64,000 nt of DNA. It comes from PALSA-1316 sp964499365. GTDB lineage: Bacteria > Nitrospirota > Thermodesulfovibrionia > Thermodesulfovibrionales > UBA6898. A program made the translations under genes and the position numbers. Positions 25,270 through 32,859 of the stretch are shown in pieces (position 1 is the first letter of the stretch; the number at the start of each line of letters is the position of its first letter). The notes below the pieces were generated by a model that worked only from the letters and a program-made list of their open reading frames with translations, had not been told where the DNA came from and searched no databases. The stretch spans positions 62,001 through 126,000 of the forward strand of contig CAZCKU010000007.1 in the NCBI GenBank assembly GCA_964499365.1. Direction: 5' to 3'.

Positions 25270-26702
25270 TGGCACTCGAAAGCCGCCTGGAACTCAAACT
25301 CTCCCAAAGACTGGTGCTCACGCCCCAGCTGCAGATGGCTATCAAGCTGCTGCAGATGCCCCAACTCGAGTTGCAGCAGGCGCTGACCCAGGAACTGGTC
25401 GAAAACCCGTTCCTGGAAGAGATGACGGACATCTCCTCGTCAGAGGAGTACTCGCAGGAGGAAAGGGATTCGATCGAGACCCCGGTAGAAAACGATGATG
25501 TTGAGATGCCGCTCGAACGGCTGATGGCCCCGGCAATTGACGATTATTTCGATGAACGAAGCTATGACGGGAGGGACCTTGGCTACTTTACTCCCGGCAA
25601 TGTCACACAGCCATCCTTCGAGTACTTTCTCAGCACGACGGCCGACCTTTTCGACCACCTTATCTGGCAGCTCAGACTCTCGAAGGAGCCGGAGGAGGTC
25701 AGGAGCATCGGCGAGATCATCATCGGGAATATCGATGAGAACGGGTACCTGAAGGTCTCGAATGACGAGCTGCGGGATACGGCAGGGGCTGACGAGGAGA
25801 CGGTCGAAAAAGCGGTCAGGCTGATCCAGAGTTTTGATCCCCCGGGGATAGCTGCCCGGGACATCAGGGAATGCCTGCACCTGCAGTTGCGTGCGCTGGA
25901 CCTTGAAGGAAGCCTCGTCGACAAGCTGGTCCTGCAGAGTCTCGACCAGCTGGGGAAGAGGAAATACAGTCAGCTGGCAAAGGATTTTGACGTTTCTCTC
26001 GAAGAGGTGATGGCGGCCGTCAAGATAGTCGAGGGACTCGATCCGAAACCCGGGGGAAATTTCTCGGCAGCGGCGGCCAATTATATAACCCCTGACGTCT
26101 ATATCGTCAAAACGGACAACGGTTACCAGATCGTGCTGAACGACGAGGGGCTGCCGAGGCTGCGCATCAACAGTTATTACCAGAGGCTCCTGAGCCAGAG
26201 GAATACCATCCCGAAGGAAGACCGGCAGTTTCTGGAAGACAAGATGCGCTCGGCGGTCTGGCTGATGAAGAGCCTCGATCAGAGAAACAAGACGATCTAC
26301 CGTGTCACCGAGTGCATCCTGACCTATCAGCATGAGTTCTTTGACCAGGGAGTCACGCACCTCAAACCGCTGAACCTGAAGGACATTGCCTCCGAACTGA
26401 ACCTGCACGAAAGTACGATAAGCAGGGTCACCTCGAACAAGTATCTGTCCTGCCCGCGCGGCATCTACGGCTTCAGGTTCTTCTTCAGCAACGCAATCCC
26501 CGGAGAGTTCGGGGAGCTTTCCTCCACCTCGGTAAAGGATATGGTGCGAAAGATCATCTCGGAGGAGAACACCGCAAAACCGCTCAGCGATATGCGTATA
26601 GTCGATATCTTCAAGAATCAGAATATCACCATTGCCAGGAGGACGATTGCAAAATACCGGGAGGAACTGAAGATCCCTTCCCAGAGCCAAAGGAAGCGAT
26701 GA
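25269..26702 (+). CDS. rpoN: RNA polymerase sigma-54 factor RpoN
   Basis: A 477-residue sigma-54. Region I is Gln/Leu-rich (LKLSQRLVLTPQLQMAIKLL), followed by an acidic region II, a core-binding domain and a DNA-binding HTH. The C-terminal RpoN box is ARRTIAKYREEL, a one-residue variant (V to I) of the canonical box. It serves -24/-12 promoters with AAA+ activators such as the one encoded at 45975-47357. The lptB-rpoN-hpf-rapZ order is common in diderm bacteria. Confidence 0.97.
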   Translation: MALESRLELKLSQRLVLTPQLQMAIKLLQMPQLELQQALTQELVENPFLEEMTDISSSEEYSQEERDSIETPVENDDVEMPLERLMAPAIDDYFDERSYDGRDLGYFTPGNVTQPSFEYFLSTTADLFDHLIWQLRLSKEPEEVRSIGEIIIGNIDENGYLKVSNDELRDTAGADEETVEKAVRLIQSFDPPGIAARDIRECLHLQLRALDLEGSLVDKLVLQSLDQLGKRKYSQLAKDFDVSLEEVMAAVKIVEGLDPKPGGNFSAAAANYITPDVYIVKTDNGYQIVLNDEGLPRLRINSYYQRLLSQRNTIPKEDRQFLEDKMRSAVWLMKSLDQRNKTIYRVTECILTYQHEFFDQGVTHLKPLNLKDIASELNLHESTISRVTSNKYLSCPRGIYGFRFFFSNAIPGEFGELSSTSVKDMVRKIISEENTAKPLSDMRIVDIFKNQNITIARRTIAKYREELKIPSQSQRKR

Positions 26703-26766
26703 GACCGGAAGAAACACAGGAAATAACAGGCACCACACATTACGCGTACATCAAAAGGAGGAAAAA

Positions 26767-27297
26767 ATGAATATTATTGTTAACGGCAGACATCTCGAAG
26801 TGACACCGGCCCTGCGCACGTATGCAGAGGAAAAAATCAGCAGGTTCGACCGGTACCTGAGCGAAATATCCGAGGCAGTGGTCACCCTCAGCATCGAAAA
26901 GAAATACCGCCACAAGGCAGACGTCCTGCTGAAGGTAAACGGCGTGCTGATACAGGCAGAAAGCGTCACGGACGAGATCTATTCGGCAATCGACGAGGTG
27001 ACGGAAAAGCTCGACCGGCAGGTGAAGAAGTATAAGGAGAAGATGGTCTCACACCGCAAGGGAGGCCCGAAGGCAGGGGCAGTCGAGATCCCTGAAAAGA
27101 CCACGGAAAAAGAGACCGGCAGGATCATAAAGAACAAGCGGTTTGAACTCAAGCCGATGAGCCCTGATGAGGCCTCCATGCAGATGGAGCTCCTCGGCAA
27201 GGACTTTTATGTCTTTATCAACGACATGAGCAGCGACATCAATGTGATCTACACCCGGCAGGACGGCAATTTCGGACTGATAGAGCCGGTGAAGTAG
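26767..27297 (+). CDS. hpf: Ribosome hibernation promoting factor, long form
   Basis: A 176-residue protein. The N-terminal S30AE domain (about 1-100, MNIIVNGRHLEVTPALRTYA) binds the 30S subunit. The C-terminal domain (about 120-176, KRFELKPMSPDEASMQMELL, YTRQDGNFGLIEP) drives 70S dimerisation, as in long-form HPF. The ribosome site AAAAGGAGG is strong. It follows rpoN by 64 bases, as usual. Confidence 0.95.
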   Translation: MNIIVNGRHLEVTPALRTYAEEKISRFDRYLSEISEAVVTLSIEKKYRHKADVLLKVNGVLIQAESVTDEIYSAIDEVTEKLDRQVKKYKEKMVSHRKGGPKAGAVEIPEKTTEKETGRIIKNKRFELKPMSPDEASMQMELLGKDFYVFINDMSSDINVIYTRQDGNFGLIEPVK

Positions 27298-27339
27298 CGC
27301 TTTCCGCCGGGACACCAGGTTGACAGAACGGTCCCTTTC

Positions 27340-28236
27340 GTGAACAGAAAGACCGCTCGCAGAAAGAATACAGGGAACGGGGATGCCGTGCGGCATCCCC
27401 GCGTTGTCATCATCACCGGCCTGTCCGGCTCGGGAAAGACGGTCGCCCTCAGGGCCGTCGAGGACCTGAACTTCTTTTGCGTCGACAACCTGCCGGTCTC
27501 GCTGATAGGGGCACTCCTCACCCGCACGTCGAGGAACCCCGGCAGCCCTGACGTCGCCATCGGTATCGATATCCGGGACAGGGACTCCCTGCCGGGCTTC
27601 GAGCGAATCATCGGAAGGCTCAAAAGCCGTTATGACATCGAGATCATCTTTCTGGAGGCAGAGCCGGATGTCCTCGTCAGGCGCTTCAAGGAGACCCGCA
27701 GGCCCCATCCGCTCGGGGGACATCTGGACGAGGCTATAGCCGCTGAACAAAAGAGCCTGGCCCCGCTCCGTCAGAGTGCAGACAGGATTATCGAGACCAC
27801 GCCCCTTTCACCGCATCAGCTCCGGAGACTGATATCCTCCTTCTACATCTCGAGGAAGAAGACGAAGGACATTACGGTTGCACTGATTTCATTCGGTTTC
27901 AAGTATGGCGCACCCCAGAATATCGACCTGCTCTTTGATGTCAGGTTCCTTCCGAACCCGTTTTTTGTCCCGGCGCTGAAAGACCTTGACGGCAGGGACA
28001 AGCGGGTCGCCGACTATGTGCTGAAACAGAAAGAAACCAGGGAATTCCTGAAGAAGGTCGAAGACCTTCTTTCCTTTCTGATCCCCCTGTATGTCAAGGA
28101 GGGCAAGTCATACCTGTCGGTCGGCATCGGTTGCACCGGCGGCAGGCACCGCTCGCCGGCGGTCGTCGAGAAGATCGCCTCGGCGGTGAAGGAGGCTTAC
28201 ACGGAACTGAACGTCATCCACCGGGACATATCCTGA
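27340..28236 (+). CDS. rapZ: RNase adapter protein RapZ (YvcJ-type P-loop protein)
   Basis: A 298-residue P-loop protein beginning with GTG 27340. The N-terminal Walker A is GLSGSGKTVALRAVEDLNFF. The C-terminal domain has FGFKYGAP, the conserved DVRFLPNPF and the GIGCTGGRHRSP motif. It binds nucleotides and, in other bacteria, regulatory RNAs that control glucosamine-6-phosphate synthase. The N-terminus is about 15 residues longer than usual because of a basic leader (MNRKTARRKNTGNG), so a later start is possible. Confidence 0.93.
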   Translation: MNRKTARRKNTGNGDAVRHPRVVIITGLSGSGKTVALRAVEDLNFFCVDNLPVSLIGALLTRTSRNPGSPDVAIGIDIRDRDSLPGFERIIGRLKSRYDIEIIFLEAEPDVLVRRFKETRRPHPLGGHLDEAIAAEQKSLAPLRQSADRIIETTPLSPHQLRRLISSFYISRKKTKDITVALISFGFKYGAPQNIDLLFDVRFLPNPFFVPALKDLDGRDKRVADYVLKQKETREFLKKVEDLLSFLIPLYVKEGKSYLSVGIGCTGGRHRSPAVVEKIASAVKEAYTELNVIHRDIS

Positions 28237-28245
28237 TCATCCCCG

Positions 28246-29373
28246 ATGATCTATCTCGACAACAACGCAACAACCGCAGCTGACCCCGAGGTCTGCGATG
28301 CCGTCTACTCGTCGCTCAGGCGCGACAATGGCAACCCCTCCAGCAGCCACATCCTGGGCAGGAGGGTGAGTGAGGTAATCGGTCACAGCCGCTCCGTTGT
28401 TGCAGACCTGATCGGCTGCAGCCCTGAGGAGATCTATTTCACCTCCGGCGGCACGGAATCGAACAACCTGGCCCTGATCGGGGCGGCACTCGCCCGCGGC
28501 CGGGGGCATATCGTGATATCGTCGGTCGAACACCCCTCGGTCACAAATCCCTGCCGCCACCTGGAGACGCTGGGGTTCAGCGTCAGCCAGGCCCCTGTCG
28601 GCGCAGACTGCATAGTCCGGCCCGGAGACATCACCGAGGCTCTCCGCAGCGATACCTTCCTGATCTCGGTGATGCATTCGAACAACGAAACCGGCGCATT
28701 ACAGCCGGTCGGGGAGATAGCGGCACTCGCCCGGGAACGCGGTATTCTTTTTCACACCGACGCTGCCCAGTCGATCGGCAAGACATCATTTTCGGTCGGC
28801 GGACAGACTGACCTCGCGACGATCGTCTCTCACAAGTTCTATGGCCCGAAGGGTATCGGGGCACTGTATATCAGAAGAGGTGTAGACCTAAAGCCGATAC
28901 TCTTTGGTGCGGGCCATGAAAAGGGGATCAGACCGGGCACGGAAAATGTGGCGGGAATTGCGGGGTTCGCCAAGGCCTGTGAACTGGCAAAGCGGGACCT
29001 GAAACAGCGGATGGCCCATACCGGGCATCTCACAGGGTCTCTTTACGCCAGGCTGAAGGCGCTGCTGCCTGCCATCGCACTGAACGCGGAGGAGGCTCCA
29101 CGGCTGCCCAATACGCTGAGCATCAGGATTCCCGGCGTCAGGGCGGTTGAGCTGGTTTGGGCGCTGAAAGACCAGGTGGCTTTTTCAGCCGGCTCCGCCT
29201 GCCATTCAGGACTCTGCAGCCCTTCGCACGTACTGAAACAGATGGGCCTCCCTGACGCAGAGGCTATTTCGACCATCAGACTGAGCGTCGGCAAAGACAA
29301 TACCGAAGACGAGATGATCCGGGCCGCAGACCTCATCGCCAGGGCAGCGGACGTACTTCGGCACACCGCCTGA
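28246..29373 (+). CDS. Cysteine desulfurase, NifS/IscS family
   Basis: A 375-residue PLP enzyme that mobilises sulfur from cysteine. It has YLDNNATTAADPEV at the N-terminus, FTSGGTESNNLAL, HTDAAQSIGK, the PLP Lys in SHKFYGPKGIGALYIRR and the catalytic Cys loop GSACHSGLCSPS. It begins 9 bases after rapZ. No iscU/nifU scaffold gene is adjacent, so its partner is unknown. Confidence 0.93.
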   Translation: MIYLDNNATTAADPEVCDAVYSSLRRDNGNPSSSHILGRRVSEVIGHSRSVVADLIGCSPEEIYFTSGGTESNNLALIGAALARGRGHIVISSVEHPSVTNPCRHLETLGFSVSQAPVGADCIVRPGDITEALRSDTFLISVMHSNNETGALQPVGEIAALARERGILFHTDAAQSIGKTSFSVGGQTDLATIVSHKFYGPKGIGALYIRRGVDLKPILFGAGHEKGIRPGTENVAGIAGFAKACELAKRDLKQRMAHTGHLTGSLYARLKALLPAIALNAEEAPRLPNTLSIRIPGVRAVELVWALKDQVAFSAGSACHSGLCSPSHVLKQMGLPDAEAISTIRLSVGKDNTEDEMIRAADLIARAADVLRHTA

Positions 29374-29390
29374 TCGGGCGGCGCCTCATA

Positions 29391-30902
29391 TTAACGGCGG
29401 CGTGATCCGCCCAGGATGCCTCCCAGCACACCGCGAATAATCTGCCTGCCGATCTGACTTCCGACAGTCCGTGCAGCCTGTTTGGCCATCGTCTCCACCA
29501 TGCCCTGCCTGCGCTTGGTGCCCCACAGCCAATCGCTGACCATCCCCTGTCCTTCGGACGTTTTCTCCGTCGCGCCCTGCCCCGATGCCGGCTGATCCCC
29601 AGAAGCCCCCGGCTCGGCTTTCTCCTTCTCAAGTGTCCTCCGGCCCAGGATCTCGTAGGCCGACTCGCGGTTTACGGGTGAGTCATACTTGCTGCCCAAC
29701 GGGCTTCGGGCCCGCACCGCCGCACGCTCTTCAGGCGTAACCGCCCCAATCCGGCAGCGCGGGGGACAAATAAGCGTACGCTCCACCGGCATCGGCACAC
29801 CCTTTTCCCTGAGTGTGGAAACCAGCGCCTCACCGACACCGAGTTGCGATATGACTTCAGCGACGTCCAGTTTCGGGTTCGCAACAAAGGTTTCCGCAGC
29901 AGTGCTCACGGCCTTCTGGTCACGGGGCGTATAAGCCCGTAGGGCATGCTGAATACGGTTTCCCAGCTGACCGAGTATCTCGTTCGGCACGTCGTCAGGG
30001 AACTGTGAGCAGAAGTACACCCCGACCCCCTTGGAGCGGATCAGCCGGACGACCTGCTCCACGCGCTGGCGCAGCATCGGCGGCGCGTCGTCAAACAGCA
30101 GGTGCGCCTCATCGAAGAAGAAGACCAGTTTGGGCTTGTCCAGGTCGCCCACCTCGGGCAGGTTCTCAAACAGCTCCGAGAGCAGCCAGAGGAGAAGGCT
30201 CGAGTACAATCTCGGTTTCAGGATAAGCTGATTTGCCGCCAGGATGTTTACGATACCGCGGCCGCTGAGGTCGGTCCGAAGAAGGTCGTTAAGCTCCAGA
30301 GCGGGCTCGCCGAAAAAGCCCTCTCCACCCTCCCGTTCAAGCGACAGCAGGGCACGCTGGATTGCGGCCACGGACTGGGTACTCACCAGGCCATACTGCG
30401 TTGATATCTCCTTGCGGTTTTCCGCCACAAAACTGAGCAGGGCACGCAGGTCGGCAAGGTCAAGCAGGAGCAGGCCCTGATCATCGGCCAACTTGAAGGC
30501 GATCTCAAGCATGCCGACCTGGGTATCGTTTATATCGAGGATCCGTCCCAGAAGGGCCGGACCGATTTCGCTGATCGTGGTACGTACCGGGTGACCGTCC
30601 CTGCCGAACACGTCCCAGAACATCACCGGGTTCGCCTCCAGGGTGTATCCCTCAATACCGATCTGGGCGACGCGCTGCTGGATCTTTTCATTGGTGACGC
30701 CGGGCATTGCCATACCGGCCACATCGCCTTTTACGTCAGCCATAAAGACCGGCACGCCCATTCGTGAAAAGCCTTCGGCCAGGACCAGAAGAGAAATAGT
30801 CTTGCCGGTACCGGTAGCTCCCGCAATCAGGCCATGGCGGTTGCCGTACTTTCCGAGCAACTGAACAGGCTGTTCGCCTTTGCCAACAAGTATTTCATGC
30901 AT
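29391..30902 (-). CDS. YjgR-type HerA-like ATPase (DUF853)
   Basis: A 503-residue P-loop ATPase of the YjgR/DUF853 group with Walker A GATGTGKTISLLVLAEGF near residue 20, Walker B LVFFFDEAHLLFDDAPP and a C-terminal Gly/Arg-rich tail (GGILGGSRRR). The start is ATG 30902 with GGGAGG 6 bases upstream; the frame extends 32 codons further without support. Its cellular role is not established. It is convergent with the nifS-like gene with only 17 bases between. Confidence 0.9.
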   Translation of the reverse strand: MHEILVGKGEQPVQLLGKYGNRHGLIAGATGTGKTISLLVLAEGFSRMGVPVFMADVKGDVAGMAMPGVTNEKIQQRVAQIGIEGYTLEANPVMFWDVFGRDGHPVRTTISEIGPALLGRILDINDTQVGMLEIAFKLADDQGLLLLDLADLRALLSFVAENRKEISTQYGLVSTQSVAAIQRALLSLEREGGEGFFGEPALELNDLLRTDLSGRGIVNILAANQLILKPRLYSSLLLWLLSELFENLPEVGDLDKPKLVFFFDEAHLLFDDAPPMLRQRVEQVVRLIRSKGVGVYFCSQFPDDVPNEILGQLGNRIQHALRAYTPRDQKAVSTAAETFVANPKLDVAEVISQLGVGEALVSTLREKGVPMPVERTLICPPRCRIGAVTPEERAAVRARSPLGSKYDSPVNRESAYEILGRRTLEKEKAEPGASGDQPASGQGATEKTSEGQGMVSDWLWGTKRRQGMVETMAKQAARTVGSQIGRQIIRGVLGGILGGSRRR

Positions 30903-31311
30903 GTGATGCCTCCCTCTGACGATGAGAATAATGCTGCGGTTCAGTCCTGCTGAGGCGCGGCCTGAATGCAGCACCCCTGCGGTCGTGGTTATCATCATAT
31001 CATAATCGTCGTATCATGAAAAGAAATAACACAGCAGCGTTAAGGCCTCCCTCATTGCGACAATTTCCTGCCATATAGAGTGTCTGTGCATAAACTCCAT
31101 TTTTTGTCGGTCACTCCTGATATCTGAAGCATGACCGCGATGGAGGTTCCGACACGTGAATTTCGCCTGTTATATGCGTTTATGTCCGCATTCTGGCATT
31201 CCGCACGCCATAAAGCTTTAATGCCCGCCAAAACCTCAGTGCTACGCCCTGTTCTCTTACCCTGCTGTTTTGAAATAATTTTCCGGATGCACTAAGCTAT
31301 TCACAGAACCC
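30903..31311. other. Intergenic stretch before the AEC transporter gene
   Basis: About 400 bases without a gene between two divergent genes. It contains the left arm of the 15-bp inverted repeat (31079-31093). No clear promoter, terminator or RNA gene is visible. Confidence 0.6.
31079..31093 (+). repeat. Left arm of a 15-bp inverted repeat flanking the AEC gene
   Basis: AGTGTCTGTGCATAA is the exact reverse complement of 32378-32392. Beyond the perfect 15 bases, inner flanks remain similar (TTGTCGGTCACTC here, TTGACGGTCATTC in the other arm). The AEC transporter gene lies entirely between the arms. Confidence 0.75.
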
Positions 31312-32214
31312 ATGGAAAATTTTGTCATCACCATTACGTGCCTCCTGATCGGCATCCTTCTGCGCCGCCTGCCTCAGTTTCCGCCGGAGACCGGCAGGGT
31401 GCTGAATCTTTATGTTATCTACGTATCCCTGCCCCCGCTGGTTCTGCTGAAGGTTGGCAGTCTGAGTTTCTCCCCTGATCTTCTGGTCCCCGCGGTCACG
31501 CCCTGGATCATGCTCGCACTCTCGGCCCTGGCTGTAATCCTCGCAGCCAGGGCCGCCGGGTGGAAACGGGAAGTGACCGGCGCCCTGCTCCTCCTGGTTC
31601 CTATGGGAAACACCTCTTTTCTCGGGATTCCGATGGTATCAGCCTTCTTCGGTGAAGAGGCTGTATCCTATGCAGTCCTCTACGATCAACTCGGATCCTT
31701 TCTCTGCCTTGCCACCTATGGCTCGTTTATACTCGCACTGTATGGACGAGGAAGCGTTAAGCCCGCACTGCGGGAGGTTTTCATCAAGGTCATAACCTTT
31801 CCCCCTTTTATTGCACTCATGTTTGCACTTCTGCTGAGGTCTGTTGTCTATCCTTCTGTACTGAGAACGCTCTTTGAGTCCCTGTCGTCAACGCTGGTCC
31901 CGGTAGTAATGATCGCCGTTGGGTTTCAGCTCACCTTCCGGCTTGAGCGGGCGGCAATGGCCCCGTTGGGATTCGGACTCTTCATCAAGCTGGTTGCTGC
32001 TCCACTCCTTGCACTGATCCTTTGCAGGACGTTCGGTCTTGACAGCCCTGCTGCAAAAATTTCCGTATTCGAGGCAGGCATGCCTCCCATGGTTTCTGCC
32101 GGCGCACTGGCAATTATTGCCGGGCTTGCTCCCCCCCTTTCTGCTGCACTTGTCGGCCTGGGCATATTGCTGAGCTTTCTGACTATCCCTCTGCTGCACC
32201 AGCTTCTCGTCTGA
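31312..32214 (+). CDS. AEC-family (auxin efflux carrier-like) transporter
   Basis: A 300-residue polytopic membrane protein of about ten TM helices in two five-helix halves, with VPMGNTSFLGIPMVSAFFG in the first half and FEAGMPPMVSAGALAIIAG in the second. These correspond to the crossing-helix sites of bile-acid:sodium symporter/AEC transporters. Bacterial AEC proteins often move organic acids such as malate or malonate, but the substrate cannot be inferred. It stands alone and is flanked by inverted repeats. Confidence 0.88.
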   Translation: MENFVITITCLLIGILLRRLPQFPPETGRVLNLYVIYVSLPPLVLLKVGSLSFSPDLLVPAVTPWIMLALSALAVILAARAAGWKREVTGALLLLVPMGNTSFLGIPMVSAFFGEEAVSYAVLYDQLGSFLCLATYGSFILALYGRGSVKPALREVFIKVITFPPFIALMFALLLRSVVYPSVLRTLFESLSSTLVPVVMIAVGFQLTFRLERAAMAPLGFGLFIKLVAAPLLALILCRTFGLDSPAAKISVFEAGMPPMVSAGALAIIAGLAPPLSAALVGLGILLSFLTIPLLHQLLV

Positions 32215-32313
32215 AATCAGAGTCTTAGAGCCGGACTGCTATCTTCATAGGCAGCCGCAGCATAATGCTTGAGTAAAGGACCATCATACCGGGAATCATA
32301 ATATCCTGCCTTT

Positions 32314-32358
32314 GTCATCCTGATCTGCCTGCCGGCAGGCTGGTCAGGATAGAATGAC
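32314..32358. repeat. Palindromic dispersed repeat (GTCATTCC type), copy B
   Basis: The unit begins GTCATCCTGA and ends TCAGGATAGAATGAC around a CTGCCTGCCGGCAGGC core, forming a long stem. It lies next to the right arm of the AEC-flanking repeat. Confidence 0.7.
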
Positions 32359-32377
32359 CGTCAATATTATTCATTGC

Positions 32378-32392
32378 TTATGCACAGACACT
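32378..32392 (-). repeat. Right arm of the 15-bp inverted repeat flanking the AEC gene
   Basis: TTATGCACAGACACT, exact reverse complement of 31079-31093. Both arms resemble the start of the repeat block at 19844 (TAGTGTCTG followed by A+T-rich sequence and GTCATTCC). Confidence 0.75.
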
Positions 32393-32468
32393 AAATAAAC
32401 TCCCTGATTATGCCGATACATAGATAGACAGGCAGAAGGCCTGAATTTGAGGAAAGGGGCAGAAGGCC

Positions 32469-32654
32469 ATGACCATGAGAGACACGATAGATGCTATCAA
32501 GGATTCACCGCTTTGGGTTACCCTCACCCTCGGCGAAAAGCTGGATGCACTTCTCTATGCCGTCAGCAGCGCTGAAGGAGCGATGCTGAACCGGTATGAG
32601 CATGTGGACGTCTCGGACATCGTTGGTGAGATTTTTTCAGACTATAACAATTAG
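32469..32654 (+). CDS. Small acidic protein of unknown function
   Basis: A 61-residue protein (starts MTMRDTIDAIKDSPLWVTLT, ends IVGEIFSDYNN) with no signal peptide or membrane segment. A weak ribosome site (AGAAGG) lies close before the ATG. The sequence looks like a folded helical peptide rather than random frame, but I recognise no family. It lies 205 bases before the GGDEF-EAL gene on the same strand and may or may not be linked to it. Confidence 0.5.
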   Translation: MTMRDTIDAIKDSPLWVTLTLGEKLDALLYAVSSAEGAMLNRYEHVDVSDIVGEIFSDYNN

Positions 32655-32776
32655 TCCGTCCCTGGGCAGCGGAATACCCGTCGCCTCCCACCTCACCGTC
32701 ATCAGGCAAAGGGCTGCCCGGCACCTGGTCCAGCGGCAGCCCCTCCGTCCCGGAATCCCCTGCCGGTGACAGTTGC

Positions 32777-32805
32777 TTGCAATACAACAGCACGGCTGTC
32801 ATACT
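32777..32805 (+). promoter_or_regulatory. Possible sigma-70 promoter of the GGDEF-EAL gene
   Basis: TTGCAA (32777-32782) and CATACT (32800-32805) are separated by 17 bases, a fair -35/-10 pair. A perfect 11-base palindrome, GTGACAGTCAC, follows at 32829-32839, between promoter and start codon, and could be an operator. Confidence 0.35.
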
Positions 32806-32859
32806 TAAAAGGTATGCCAGAAACAAAAGTGACAGTCACGCCACAGCACGGTATCGGCG

